64,000 nucleotides of DNA from Protula sp. h YS-2021 (Eukaryota; Annelida; Polychaeta; Sabellida; Serpulidae): assembly GCA_949752745.1 (NCBI GenBank), contig OX457033.1, positions 41,972,245 to 42,036,244 of the forward strand, in the 5' to 3' direction. Under the pieces are notes generated by a model, which worked only from the letters and a program-made list of their open reading frames with translations, searched no databases and was not told the origin of the DNA. Positions 12,130 through 22,097 of this stretch are shown here, in pieces; position 1 is the first letter of the stretch, and the number at the start of each line of letters is the position of its first letter. The translations under genes and the position numbers were made by a program.

Positions 12130-12660
12130 TTCCCAAATCTTTTCATGTTGTAGAAAACGTTTTCTGTATGTTTTATTTGAAATACCGAAAAATGTTTTTA
12201 AACGTTTTCTAAAGAGCGTTTTTAAAACGTTTTCTTAAAACCGGGGCGTTTAGTTGGAAAAGCATCAAAAGTGGTAGGAGGCGATTGCGAGAAGTGGGCG
12301 TTTGCGAGATTTCTTGTAATGCATCTCCCCTCTCTCCTTAAAATTTTGACTGACGTAATAAAATGGTATTTTGGCTTATTACGATTGGCTTGTTATTTAA
12401 TAACAGTTATTAAGCAATCGCCCAAACCCTTTTCTGGCGTGGGGCTGAGGGCGTGTGGGCAATTAAAAGAGAGGGCGTTTGTTAGAAAGAATACTGTACT
12501 TTCTAACCGTATCCTTATTAAAACATTTTTTATTTGGTTCGAATTGGGACTTTTCTACAACCAAAGAAAAAAACGTTTGTATTTAGTTATTAAAAAAAAA
12601 GTTTTTTAACGTTATGACGTTATGACCTTTTTATATCCAAATAAAAACGTTCTTTTGTTT
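12130..12660. repeat. AACGTTTT-rich repeat block, first copy
   Basis: Clustered variants of AAACGTTTTC and their complements (about 12150-12240 and 12500-12660). A similar block occurs at 13935-14075. Probably two copies of one dispersed repeat. No coding content is recognised. Confidence 0.5.
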
Positions 12661-14505
12661 AGCGTTGCGCGTTGGTCCAAAGCGACATAAAGAAGGGGTT
12701 CTGCGCGATTTTGAAGTTTTTAGTCATAATTTAATTCAAATATTTTCTTTGGTGGTTTCTGCAAGTTTGCCAATTCCGCTATGTAGCGGAATTGTGTCTA
12801 GTTTAGTATATTTCGGAGAATGTTCTGTCACAATATTAAGAGGGAAGCAATATCACAAGGCTAGCACAAGGGTTACACACATTTAATATTTTATAGGAAA
12901 TCCAAAATGATGCTGTAAATGGTGCGTTAAAAAATTACGCTTTTGTACAAGGAACGAATAAATATATACATAGAAGGAAACATTTTAGCTTACCACAGTT
13001 GTTTAATTAACTCTTGACTTCGTGGGATATCCTTTAATCAAACACGGTTTCTTTTAAATTTTCGTGAATTACACGACACTGTTCATTGTTTTTTCCTGCT
13101 CATTTCTCTCCTTAGCTCAAAAGAAGTCTTCTTTATTTAACTTAAAAATCTGTTAAGTGCAATATTTCTTCTTGTGTAGTTAAACAGAACATACACAATT
13201 CAGTCCATAAATCTCTTAATGTTACGCACATAATAGTCGGTTTGTTTAAATCGACCTGTGCTCTCAAAACAGCTCAGCATTGTTCAGTACCTGAGACAAC
13301 AGCTGTATTAGGAATGTTAGTTGTACTTAACAAATTGATCGCGTGCATGTACTTCCAGTAGCAGGATACGACGTGAACATCTAATTTTGCGAGGTGTACT
13401 TAAATACACAAAGCCATCTATTGATCAGAGCACGGCATGAAGGCCAGATATGCTATTCAGAGACGCACCGTTATTATCTTAGGGGCCCGTGTTTGGTGGT
13501 GGTTTTATTAAGCTACTGTATAACGACCAAGAGTGCAATTCGAGTCCTTTTGAATAACTACAATGCGCTGTTTTCATTAGTATAATAATAATAACGATTT
13601 TATGATAACGAATAGTCGCTGTCGGAATAAACTATGAAAGCAGGAGGGAGAGGTCGTAGCTAAATATTGCAATATGTGACCAGCCTTAATAAAGGCTCCC
13701 GTACTAGGAGTACTGACTGACTCTGCTAGCATCAATCAATAACATGTGATCACTCTCCCAAACAGACAGCAGCAGCCTTTCCCAGTCAAAACAATGATAC
13801 TGTAATCAGGGAAGCGGGGAGATTGTATGTCAAGCAAATACGATATCAATAGAGAGAGACTTATTAACACTAAGAATATTACCATTAATGTAATCATGTC
13901 AGGCAGAAAATACCCGATAAACATTGAAACATTTTTAAGGTTCGTTTTTGGTTGAAACGTTTTATTGACGTTTGTAAAGTCTTTGCGTTCTCGGATACAA
14001 AAACAAAACGTTTTTTGTAGAACCTTTTCGAAACGTTACAGGGGAACTATTTTTAAACCAAAATCAAACGTTTTGTACTGGAGCATTATGAAAAATCAAT
14101 ATTATTGGGTGTCATGTATTGGAGCGTCATGGGAAAACATATGTACTGAATACCATTTTCAAATAAATTGGCAAATTTTAGATACTAATAAAGATGAAAT
14201 ATGTAATTTTAAATTTTAATATTGACTTGTAGGTATAATTTATTTGATTTTAGTTATTATATTACCGTATCAAAATGATGTAGTAATATAATGAGGTCAA
14301 GATAAGCTCTTTCTATACCGCTAGCTAAGAATCATATCATTTGTCTCGATCAACTAATCCTAAGTAAATAACTACTATGAAAGCAAAATACACGGTTTTT
14401 TTATTTAACAAATAATTTTAAAAGCACCACTAAGAACAGGGAAATGTTAAAAGTAAACTGTTGGAGATCATACAAACAATATATTAATAGTTCATATTTA
14501 ATCGG
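12661..14505. other. No gene seen; small hairpin and second AACGTTTT block inside
   Basis: Short frames only. It contains a perfect 10-bp hairpin at 12771-12794 and an AACGTTTT-rich block at about 13935-14075 similar to the one at 12.15-12.66 kb. Confidence 0.5.
12771..12794. repeat. Perfect 10-bp inverted repeat with ATGT loop
   Basis: CAATTCCGCT, loop ATGT, AGCGGAATTG: a perfect 10-bp stem in otherwise AT-rich sequence. Function is unknown. Confidence 0.8.
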
Positions 14506-14575
14506 ATGCGTGGTGGCGTAGAGGTAAGGTCGACACGTAGGATGCCAGAGATCCCATGTTCAAATCCATGTAAGT
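14505..14575 (+). repeat. tRNA-derived (SINE-like) fragment
   Basis: The A-box-like TGGCGTAGAGGT (14512-14523) and B-box-like TGTTCAAATCC (14557-14567) are spaced as in a tRNA or a tRNA-derived SINE head. The acceptor and anticodon stems do not fold cleanly, so it is not a functional tRNA. It sits just upstream of the Tc1 pseudogene. Confidence 0.45.
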
Positions 14576-14615
14576 ACGAATGTTTTGGTTACAGATTGGT
14601 TTGTTGTAGTGTTGT

Positions 14616-15416
14616 TTGAATGATCAATGGTCTTTAATAGACGTTACGAATCATCGAATTTCAGCAAAAACTGTTTTGCGACGTCTGAGGGAGCACAATA
14701 TTAGAGCACACAGAGCATACGTCGGACTAGTTTTAAGTGCTATTCGCAGAAGGAACCGCCGACAATGGGCTCGGCAACACTCTGGACCTGCATGGCCGGC
14801 CGCAGAATGGCGACGCGTTGTGTTCAGCGATGAATCGCACTTCCTGTTGTATCGTAATGACGCAAAACAGCATGTATACAGACGGCGAGGAGAGCGATTT
14901 GCGCAAAACTGCGAACGCCAGATCGATAGATTTGGAGGCGGAGCTGTCATGATATAGGGAGCGATTCGATACGGCTGGAAATCACCTCTAGTCATCAGTG
15001 ATGGCAATCTGACCGCTGCCCGACACCAAGAGTTGGTGCTAGAAACACACATCGTGCCTTACGTGCAACAAAATCCGACATCGCTGTTTATGCATGACAA
15101 TGCACGGCCGCATGTTGCTGCACAATGTCGGTATTACTTGAGAATAAACAATGTAAACACTCTGCCATGACCTCCGTACTCGTCCGACATGAATGCGATC
15201 GAGCATTTATGGGATAAGCTTGATCGGAGAGTACGCATGCGCGATCCACCACCACCGACACATGCAGAATTACGACAAGCTCTCATTGAGGAGTCGCATC
15301 GGATACCTCAGAGGACAGTTAATCGCCTAATTTTCTCGATGCCAAGGCGCGTACAAGCCTTCGCAAGGACACACGCGCTACTGAAACAGTCGTTTTCTGT
15401 GAGTCTTTTCGAATAA
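14616..15416 (+). pseudogene. Tc1-type (DD34E) transposase pseudogene
   Basis: The catalytic part of a Tc1/mariner transposase lies in one frame. The first Asp is in VFSDESHF (codon at about 14829), the second in FMHDNARPH (15096-15098), and the Glu in MNAIEHLWD (15201-15203). The last two are separated by 34 residues, the DD34E spacing of Tc1 elements. All three acidic residues are retained, but in-frame stops TAG at 14955-14957 and TGA at 15168-15170 break it. Only part of the N-terminal DNA-binding region is present (RISAKTVLRRLREHNIRA). About 265 residues are recoverable against roughly 340 for a full protein. The enzyme would excise and reinsert the element at TA; this copy cannot. Confidence 0.9.
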
Positions 15417-15575
15417 TGATCGGGATCTTCCTTTGTGTTAGATCTAAAACTTCGATTTTGTGTACAGACAATGTCACTATCATAAGGTACCTCTTGTGTA
15501 AAATTTATAAAGTTATGTTATATACTTGCTGAGATATCGGTCTATACATGTACTGTCCTGGAACTTTTGTTCTTA
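15417..15575 (+). mobile_element. 3' tail of the Tc1 element, possible terminal repeat
   Basis: After the transposase stop, about 150 nt of AT-rich sequence ends in TGTACTGTCCTGGAACTTTTGT (15548-15569), a string of the kind that often ends a Tc1/mariner TIR. I found no inverted partner upstream, so the 5' end of the element seems to be lost. Confidence 0.35.
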
Positions 15576-15696
15576 AATATATTTACATAAAATAGAATGA
15601 ACAACACGGCAATATAATATGAATACTTACATTTTTCTCAAAAATTTGACATAAAAAAGGTTAGGGAATAACTTTAAAATTATAAACTTTCTGTAG

Positions 15697-15827
15697 GATC
15701 TCAAAGACAATTGGACCGTTGTAAAATGGTGGTTCAGATTATTGGCATATTTCTGCTCTATAGTTATTAATTGAAGGTCTATTAAAAGGAACTTCCCAGG
15801 CCCTTTAACTGAAACCCTGGTCATAAT
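15697..15827 (+). repeat. Dispersed repeat that received the Gypsy insertion (left part)
   Basis: Positions 15722-15827 match 24288-24400 and 30806-30910 (GTAAAATGGTGGTTCAGATTATTG through CCCAGGCCCT and TAACTGAAACC). The same repeat resumes at 20514, right after the Gypsy element (TAGTGTATTTTGTCATGGATGC matches 24411-24434). The LTR element therefore jumped into an existing copy of this repeat. Confidence 0.75.
15823..15827. repeat. ATAAT target duplication, left
   Basis: ATAAT here and at 20509-20513 flank the LTR element, giving the 5-bp duplication expected of Gypsy integrases. The sequence is AT-rich, so chance identity is possible, but it sits exactly at both LTR edges. Confidence 0.7.
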
Positions 15828-16013
15828 TATATTTTATCTTGGCTTGTGTGCAATAAATAACACTTTGCTTTAAGTTGTAAATTTACTCTTTATTTTCTAC
15901 TTTAAAAGCACGCGTTTTGGACACAACTATTACACTGAAAAATTAATTGACGAGGGGCTCAAGATAGGGTCTGGATCGGGATATAACATTTCACATATAG
16001 CAATAGCCTTACG
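15828..16013 (-). repeat. 3' LTR of the Gypsy element (about 186 bp)
   Basis: It matches 20318-20508 along its length (for example GGACACAACxATTACACTGAAAAAT and GGGGCTCAAG-TAGGGTCTGGATC). On the element strand it runs from (C/T)GTAAGG to GATAAAATATA. Confidence 0.88.
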
Positions 16014-16472
16014 TCCCTTTTCCTTTCAATTTGAAAAATAGATTCATTCATTACTTCTTCAGCAAAAGAGAAGATTTGGAAAAACTCGTGTTTCTCAATT
16101 TGAAACGATATTGAAAAGCCTTTAATTCACCTTATTCTCAGGTTTGTTTTCTTTTTAAGTAATCTGTTGCAAATATTTTGGCAAAATTTACACGAATATG
16201 ATCACCAGTTTTTTAACTGAATGATTATCAATGCAAGCATGCAAGTTTTAAAACATCAAATAAAGCGCATAAAACAGCGAATGGCTAATTATCTGTTTTA
16301 AAGTACAACATTTATGAACATTAACTATTGAGGATTCAAGACACTGTTATTACTGTTGTTCGTTTCTGTATTTCACTAGCCTTTTGCTTATAAACTCGCA
16401 ATTAATTTTTTGGAACATTTTAGACCAAATAATAAGTCTGCCAATTATAAACATCTGCTGGAAATTGCAATT

Positions 16473-17490
16473 TCATATCTTTATGGAATATGGACATATG
16501 GAGTGTGTGTTTTTTCTCTCGTGCTGCGTCAGCTGATGGTTTGCTTGGATTTTCGTCTGGTTAAAGGTCATTGTACTGCGTGGTATCTGACTTGTTCTCG
16601 ATATCACATGGGACTGATACAGTTTCTGTTGACTGTTTTCCTGCTGGGCTTTCATTTGTCTGGTGAAGGTGTACACGGTTGCGGTGATATTTTTGACCGT
16701 TCTCAGTAACTGCTTCATACGAACGCTGACCTACTTGTTTTGTGATTGTTGCTTTTTTCCACACTGTCTCTGAGTTGTAGTAAGGTTTTATCCGTACGTT
16801 GTCTCCTGGATATAGGGTGTTCAGATCCCTTGCTGTGCGGACAGTTTTTAGCTTCTGTTGTTCACAATCCAGGTCGATAAGCTGCGGTGTTAGGAATTTT
16901 GCTCGTGTTGGTAGGGTAGTTTTTGTGCGTCTATCCATCCCCATCAGACGTTGTGCCGGGCTGCTGTTTAAGTCCACTGCTGGTGTGTTGTAGTATTAGA
17001 TAATAGAAGAGTACATGTCTTGGTGCGCTTTCACGGCTTTGCGTATGATGTTTTTCGCGGATTTTACGGCAAGTTCAGCTTTGGCGTTTCCTTGTGAATG
17101 TCCGGGTGTCATCGTGTTGTGATGAAAACACCATTCCTTTGCAAAGTTGGCAAATTCTTCACTCGCGAACTGTCCACCACTGTCTGGCGTGAGTTTATCC
17201 GGGATTCTGTAATGGTTGAAATGTGATTTCAATTTTATTATGATGAGATAATCTCTGTTGTTGAAAATAAACAGATCTGTTGATACAAATTGTCATGGTC
17301 GCGATGGAAGATCGTAACTCACCATTGTCTCTTTTTGTTGTGCTGATTGGAATGATATGCAGGTGCAAATCATGTCTTTTAGTTGTTGATTCATTAAGGG
17401 CCAGTAGACATACTGTCTTGCGGATCGCAGTGTTGTCTGGATGCCCATATGTGCGCTGTGTAATTCATGCATGATTTCGTTCTGCATCTT
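16473..17490 (-). pseudogene. Integrase domain of the Gypsy element (broken)
   Basis: Reading on the minus strand from 17487: an HHCC-like zinc-binding region (HELHSAHMG...YWPLMNQQLKDMI...), with the last cysteine pair eroded. Then comes the catalytic core with PDSGGQF (Asp) and GNAKAE (Glu) at 16996-17232, separated by 35 residues as expected for D-D35-E. Then a C-terminal domain with PGDNVRIKPY...W-KATITKQVGQRSYEA at 16561-16977. Frame changes separate the three parts. The region carrying the first catalytic Asp is damaged. It would have joined the element DNA into the host genome. Confidence 0.85.
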
Positions 17491-18127
17491 ACCTGGAATG
17501 ACACAGCAATCGACCTTGAAAATTATTCCATCTTGCAGTTAGTTGATCGGCCACCTGATAGTAAGGCAATAAGGAAGATGGTATTTCATGTTTGTCTTTT
17601 GGCCAACATTGTGCTATTTCACTTTTAAGCAGATTTAGCGTCTCGTCTGCTGCGGTGAGACCTTTAATGCGCTTTAATTTCTCGTCTGGGGGAGGGGGGA
17701 GCGGAAGTGAATCGACGAGATTGGTGCATTCCAATTCGGCTTGGAATGTGATGAACGCAGGGTCCGCTAGTACTCTTCAAACTGTCTCTGGACAAGGTAT
17801 CCGGAAAAAACAGCTCGGATCCAGGTTTGAACACGATTTTAGTGTCGTACGCCTGCAGTCATAGGAACATTCTTTGCAGACGTTTAGGGGCCTCGACTAG
17901 AGGCTTTACCGTGATGACTTCAAGCGGCTCACGGTCGAAAGGAAAGATAATTCTACGACCATATGTGATCTAATGAAAATGTTCTAGTCCATAGACAACT
18001 GCAAGTAGCTCTAGCTCAATTTGAGCGTAGTTTTTCTCAGCTGTGGTGAGACTGCTGCTCCCAAAACCTATCGGTCTTCTGTTTTGTAATAGACAACAAG
18101 CTGTACCCGATCTCGAGTCTTGGAGAA
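17491..18127 (-). pseudogene. RNase H/connection region of the Gypsy element
   Basis: This lies between the reverse transcriptase and integrase parts. Several short frames are seen but no complete RNase H motif set; damage is heavy. Part of it (17519-17606) reappears almost unchanged at the junction of the 6.5-kb tandem duplication (29189-29276). Confidence 0.55.
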
Positions 18128-19037
18128 TCAAGTCTTGCGATTTGGGATCGAAATACTTGCTTGAACGTGCTTACTTGTAATCATGCGCTTGATTTCTTGG
18201 AATGCATGCTGCTGTGCGTCACACCGAAAGAATGGTACGTCTTCCTGTAATAGTTTTCTTATCGACTCGAGGATCGTGGAGAGATTTAGTACAAATCTCA
18301 TCAAATAATTCACCATGCCCATAAGTCGGCGAATACCTTTGACATCTGTTGGAGGGGGCATATGTAATATCGCGTCAACTTCCGTGTTGTCTGGCTTGAG
18401 TCTATCTGCTGTGAGTATGTTGCCCATGTATGGAACTTCTTTCATTCTCAGTTTGATTTTTCTTTGTTAGGCTTGATCATCTTCTCGTTGCATCTCACGT
18501 ATCGCTTCTTCGTCAGTCGCTCCTTCACCCACACATATAATGTCTTTGGCAACGATGTGGGTGTTGCGAAGACCATCCAGTGCTTCTTGATTGTTGTCTG
18601 TAACTCATCAGAGCTGGGTTTCAGACCCATGGGTAAGCGAAACCATTCGTAGTTCTCAAAAGACGTTCCCATAGTTGTCAAGTCGCTGGACTCTGGAGCT
18701 AATTTAAGATTCCAATATCCATCTTTTACGTCAATAACACTTAACACTCGCACGTTTTTTGCTTCGGCTAAATGTCGTCTAGGATCGACGTCATGAACGG
18801 AGAGCGTTTTAGAGCTGTGTTTAACGGCTGAGGGTCTATGCAGACACATATCTTACGGTTCGGCTTTGTCACGGTCACGACACTTGATAGCCACTCAGTG
18901 GGTCTGTTTACCCTCTCGATGACTTTGAGCTTTTCTAATCTATCCAGTTCATCTTTCAGATTATCCATTAATGCATGTGGCACGCGGCGTAATGGGTTTC
19001 GCACTGGGTTCACGGTTACGTCTAGTTCAAGCTTCAC
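18128..19037 (-). pseudogene. Reverse transcriptase of the Gypsy element (broken)
   Basis: Fingers/palm motifs are readable: LEKLKVIERVNRPTEWLSSVV and KICVCIDPQPLN at 18768-19037, then VIDVKDGYWNLKLAPESSDLTT and a PMGLKPSSDELQ motif at 18448-18849. The thumb/connection follows (YMGNILTADRLKPD...GIRRLMGMVNYL) at 18128-18445. The YxDD active-site region is disrupted by a frame change, so the enzyme cannot work. The order and motifs are diagnostic of Ty3/Gypsy RT. Confidence 0.9.
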
Positions 19038-19104
19038 GTTTTCTTACAATAATCCGAGTTTACCATTGAACAGTGCTGGATAATTATTCGCTATATCCGT
19101 AAGC

Positions 19105-19802
19105 GTGATGGGATCGTATCGGTTAATTACTGCAATGTTTTCTTCATGTACCGTAAGCAATCGCATTTGTTCCAAACCAATGAATTGGTTGTATATTTTG
19201 ATCGACAACAACATACGACACCATGTACTTTCGATTGTTCGCTTGATTCACCACTGGGACTCCAGTTTTCCCAACCGGCTGCATGGAGGAATCGTTGTAA
19301 ATTTTTAGACGTGTCGGTATAGTAGTGATAGTACACTTTCGAGGTACGAGACTTCGCGTTATCACGTTGCAAATCGCGCGAGAATCAATTTGGAAGTTGA
19401 TAGTGGTGTTGTCACCTTCATTTTTGCGTGGACTTTCTTGGCACTGCTGCTCTCCATAGAGTTGATTGTGTCCATGGTTACAGCATCCACATACTCGTAT
19501 CCAGGGTCGTTATCGCTGTAATAATTGTTTTGGTTACAGCAGTACACACGCTTTGTATGTAATTTCGTGCTCCTGGATCTTTGGGGCTGTGATCTCTTGC
19601 TGAGGCATTTCACCTCAAGATGGCTTTTCGTCCCGCATATGCCACAGGTCTTTTTGTAGGCGGGGCCTCTGTTTTTGTCGTGATCTTGGCTCTGATCACA
19701 GTACTTGCAGTTTATAATCTGCCTCGGGCTGCCAGATGACTTATCATTTCTACGCGGGGTTTTGTGTTTCACGGCATTGACCTCACTGTTCCCGCTGGTC
19801 AT
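19105..19802 (-). pseudogene. Gag nucleocapsid and protease of the Gypsy element
   Basis: The frame at 19362-19802 contains a zinc knuckle CGICGTKSHLEVKC (C-X2-C-X4-H-X4-C) preceded by a second Cys-rich motif (CKYCDQSQDH). It then runs into a protease-like region that continues in another frame at 19127-19372 (IQPIHWFGTNAIAYGT). I do not see an intact DTG active site. These proteins bind genomic RNA and process the polyprotein in active copies. Confidence 0.75.
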
Positions 19803-20299
19803 GGCTTGCAGGTAGTTGTGCGTTGCTTCACTGGCGCTGATTTGGCTGAGGTGGAGCTCAATTTGGGTCCTTGCAACAGGGCTTTTCTCAGGTTAGCATC
19901 TGAACCACCTGTCATAATTCGATCTCTGACCAGCTCATCCTTCAAGTCACCATAGTTGCACGGTAATGCTAGTGTTCTGAGATTGGGCACAAAGTTGTCG
20001 AACGACCCTCCTTCTTCTTGAAAGCTATTGTTGAAAACATATCGTTCGTATATAACATTTGTTTCGCCCACACAGAAATTTTCGAATGATTTAATTACCG
20101 TGTCTATGCCTTGTTTTTCTTCTTCAGTGGAGATTGAAAGTCCGTTGTAGATCTCCAGGGCATCAGGACCAATGCATGTGATTAGGTGATGAGGTGATCA
20201 GGTGGCGGCCAGGTTGTTTGCTGCTTGTCCAGCTGCTGCGTCGAGCACGAACATGTTTTGTGCAAGTATCCAATTCACTTTTTACGTAAGTTTAGGTTT
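19799..20299 (-). pseudogene. Gag capsid remnant of the Gypsy element
   Basis: The minus-strand frame 19799-20071 reads like the C-terminal half of a retrotransposon capsid (YVFNNSFQEEGGSFDNFVPNLRTLALPCNYGDLKDELVRDRIMTGG), including the LKDELVRDRI motif common in Gypsy gag. Upstream, 20072-20299 carries further capsid-like sequence in broken frames. Confidence 0.8.
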
Positions 20300-20317
20300 A
20301 CTTGTCATCTGACACCA
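20300..20317 (-). promoter_or_regulatory. Primer-binding site of the Gypsy element
   Basis: Immediately inside the 5' LTR the element strand reads TGGTGTCAGATGACAAGT. It starts with the TGG that pairs with tRNA CCA and resembles the TGGTGTCAGA sites of several invertebrate Gypsy elements. The exact tRNA was not determined. Confidence 0.6.
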
Positions 20318-20508
20318 TATATTTTATCCTGGTTTGTTTGCAATAAATAATACTTTATTTTAACTTGTAAATTTACTATTTTTTCCACTTAAAACACGCG
20401 TTTGGACACAACGATTACACTGAAAAATGCGCGGGGAGTAATTGGCGAGGGGCTCAAGTTAGGGTCTGGATCTGGATATAACATTTCACGTATAGTAATA
20501 ACCTTACA
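20318..20508 (-). repeat. 5' LTR of the Gypsy element (about 191 bp)
   Basis: Partner of 15828-16013. On the element strand it begins TGTAAGGTTATTACTATACG and ends GATAAAATATA. Confidence 0.88.
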
Positions 20509-20513
20509 ATAAT
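20509..20513. repeat. ATAAT target duplication, right
   Basis: Second copy of the duplication at 15823-15827, directly outside the 5' LTR. Confidence 0.7.
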
Positions 20514-20634
20514 ATCACTATAGTGTATTTTGTCATGGATGCACCTAATGCAAGTAATGAACTAGATCGTTTTCGCTATGGAGTAGCGAAAATTGCAACT
20601 TGGGCCCACAAAATGCGATTTTGAACTCTTGAAA

Positions 20635-21360
20635 TTCAGAATTGACCAAGAGCGACGAGGTAAAGGTCACCAAGGCACCTCTTCTCTTATACCTTCACTT
20701 CTAGGCGAAAACGGTCGAAAATAAGCTTAAAATCACACTACCTCTAACTGTTTTTGGAAATTCCGGTTTCCGACATTGACCATGATTGAAGGGGTCAAGA
20801 TAACCTGGGTACCCCTTACATAACGCTTTTTAGTTTCAAAGGGTCGAAATAAGCTCAAAATAGCTCTATCTCTAACCGTTTTCGAGATAATGGTCAACTT
20901 CTATGTTTTTTACTTTGACCATGATCGAGGAAGTCAAGATCACCATGGTACTTCTTACATATCGTCTGTTAGGCAATAGTATCGTAAATAAGGTCAAAAT
21001 TGTTCTATCTCTAGCCGTTTTTGAGATAACGGCCCACTTTCGGTTGTTAACTTTGAACATGACCGAGGAGCAAGGTCACCTAGGTACCTCTTTCATATCA
21101 TCTTTCAGGCCTAAAGGGTCAAAAAGAATCTCTTGCCGTTTTCGAGATAATGGTCAGCTTCTGGTTTTGACATTGACCATGACCGAGGAGTTCCAGGTCA
21201 TCGAGATACCTCTTACACATCGTCTTTTGGGCCCGTCGGGTCGAGATAATGGCTCACTTGCGGTTTTTGTCATTGATTATGGCCGAGGTGGTCAAGGTCA
21301 TCGAGGTATCTCTAACCGTTTTCGAGATAATGGTCAATCGTTCTCTAATATCATGGGTGA
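20635..21360 (-). repeat. TGACCTTGACC-type tandem repeat, inverted second array
   Basis: Same family as 11386-12085 but in opposite orientation: the phrases AACCGTTTTCGAGATAATGGTCA, TTTGACCATGACCGAGGAG, CAAGGTCACC and CTTACATATCGTCT recur in about six units of roughly 100-130 bp. The 206-codon open frame (20903-21523) only reflects the repeat. Confidence 0.85.
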
Positions 21361-21559
21361 AAAAAATGCGGATTTTACGACGTCTTCTCAGCCTCTTTCA
21401 GTGAGCCAAATTTCATCACTCTTTAACAATTGGGAAAAACCCAAACGCGGCTGCCAACTTGAAGCTGCACACGTATGCTGCGATGGCTGTCATTGTAAAG
21501 AGCTGGGCGATCAATACGCCTAGGATGATATGCTAGTTCCTTTAACTGCGAATTCAACT

Positions 21560-21880
21560 TGCTTGTGTCACTGGCAAAATTTCAATGTCCATTTTTACAT
21601 ATTGAATATCAATGAATTTAAAAAAATAGCTAGACCAACTACACATCCTACATTATGTCTCTGCCAAATTTGGGCGTCCTAGCCATACCAGTCTCAGAGA
21701 GGTTCGTGTGATAAAGTTTTCAAATTTTAAATTTCAATGTACATTTTTACATATAAAATATTAATGAATGTCTTAAAAATTGAGCTGAACCAACTAGACT
21801 TGCTATGCCATGACTCTGCTTGTTTTAGCCCTACCTGTCTCAGAGGAGTTCGCGTGACAAGGTTTTAGCAGAAAAAGAAA
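21560..21880. repeat. Two diverged ~155-bp direct repeats
   Basis: CAAAATTTCAATGTCCATTTTTACATAT... (about 21570) and TTTAAATTTCAATGTACATTTTTACATAT... (about 21725) start two copies. Each continues through ATGAATxTxxAAAAA, ACCAACTA and GTCTCAGAG(G)AGxTTCG(T/C)GTGA. Confidence 0.6.
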
Positions 21881-22097
21881 ACATATGGAAACACTTTACC
21901 GAATCGTACGAAAACATAAAACTAGGGGATTGAAAATCACCAAGTGTAATTAGTGCATTTCCATGCCGCCTGGTGACCCTTCCCGTTAAGTCTAGTAAAA
22001 GTAATTAGAAACGGCACAAAGGATCTAGTAGCCATCGGTATGTGGGAAATTGTTATTAATGGGACATCCTTTTCAACCTATGAAAAAGTAATAAAGT

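Larger units (their letters stand above)
15828..20508 (-). mobile_element. Degenerate Gypsy/Ty3 LTR retrotransposon, 4.68 kb
   Basis: Minus-strand element with, in transcription order: 5' LTR (20318-20508), primer-binding site, gag with zinc knuckle, protease, reverse transcriptase, RNase H, integrase, 3' LTR (15828-16013). The protease-RT-RNaseH-integrase order places it in Ty3/Gypsy. No env is seen between integrase and the 3' LTR. LTRs differ at roughly 15-20% of positions by eye and every gene is broken, so the insertion is old. It is flanked by ATAAT and sits in an older repeat also found at 24.3 and 30.8 kb. Confidence 0.88.

Noticed and set aside
14505..14575. Functional tRNA upstream of the Tc1 relic
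   Set aside because: Only the two promoter boxes are convincing; the stems do not pair.
20903..21523. 206-codon open frame as a gene
   Set aside because: It lies over the TGACC-type tandem repeat, and repeats of the same peptide phrases (SLAVFEITA, RFRDNGQ) show its origin.
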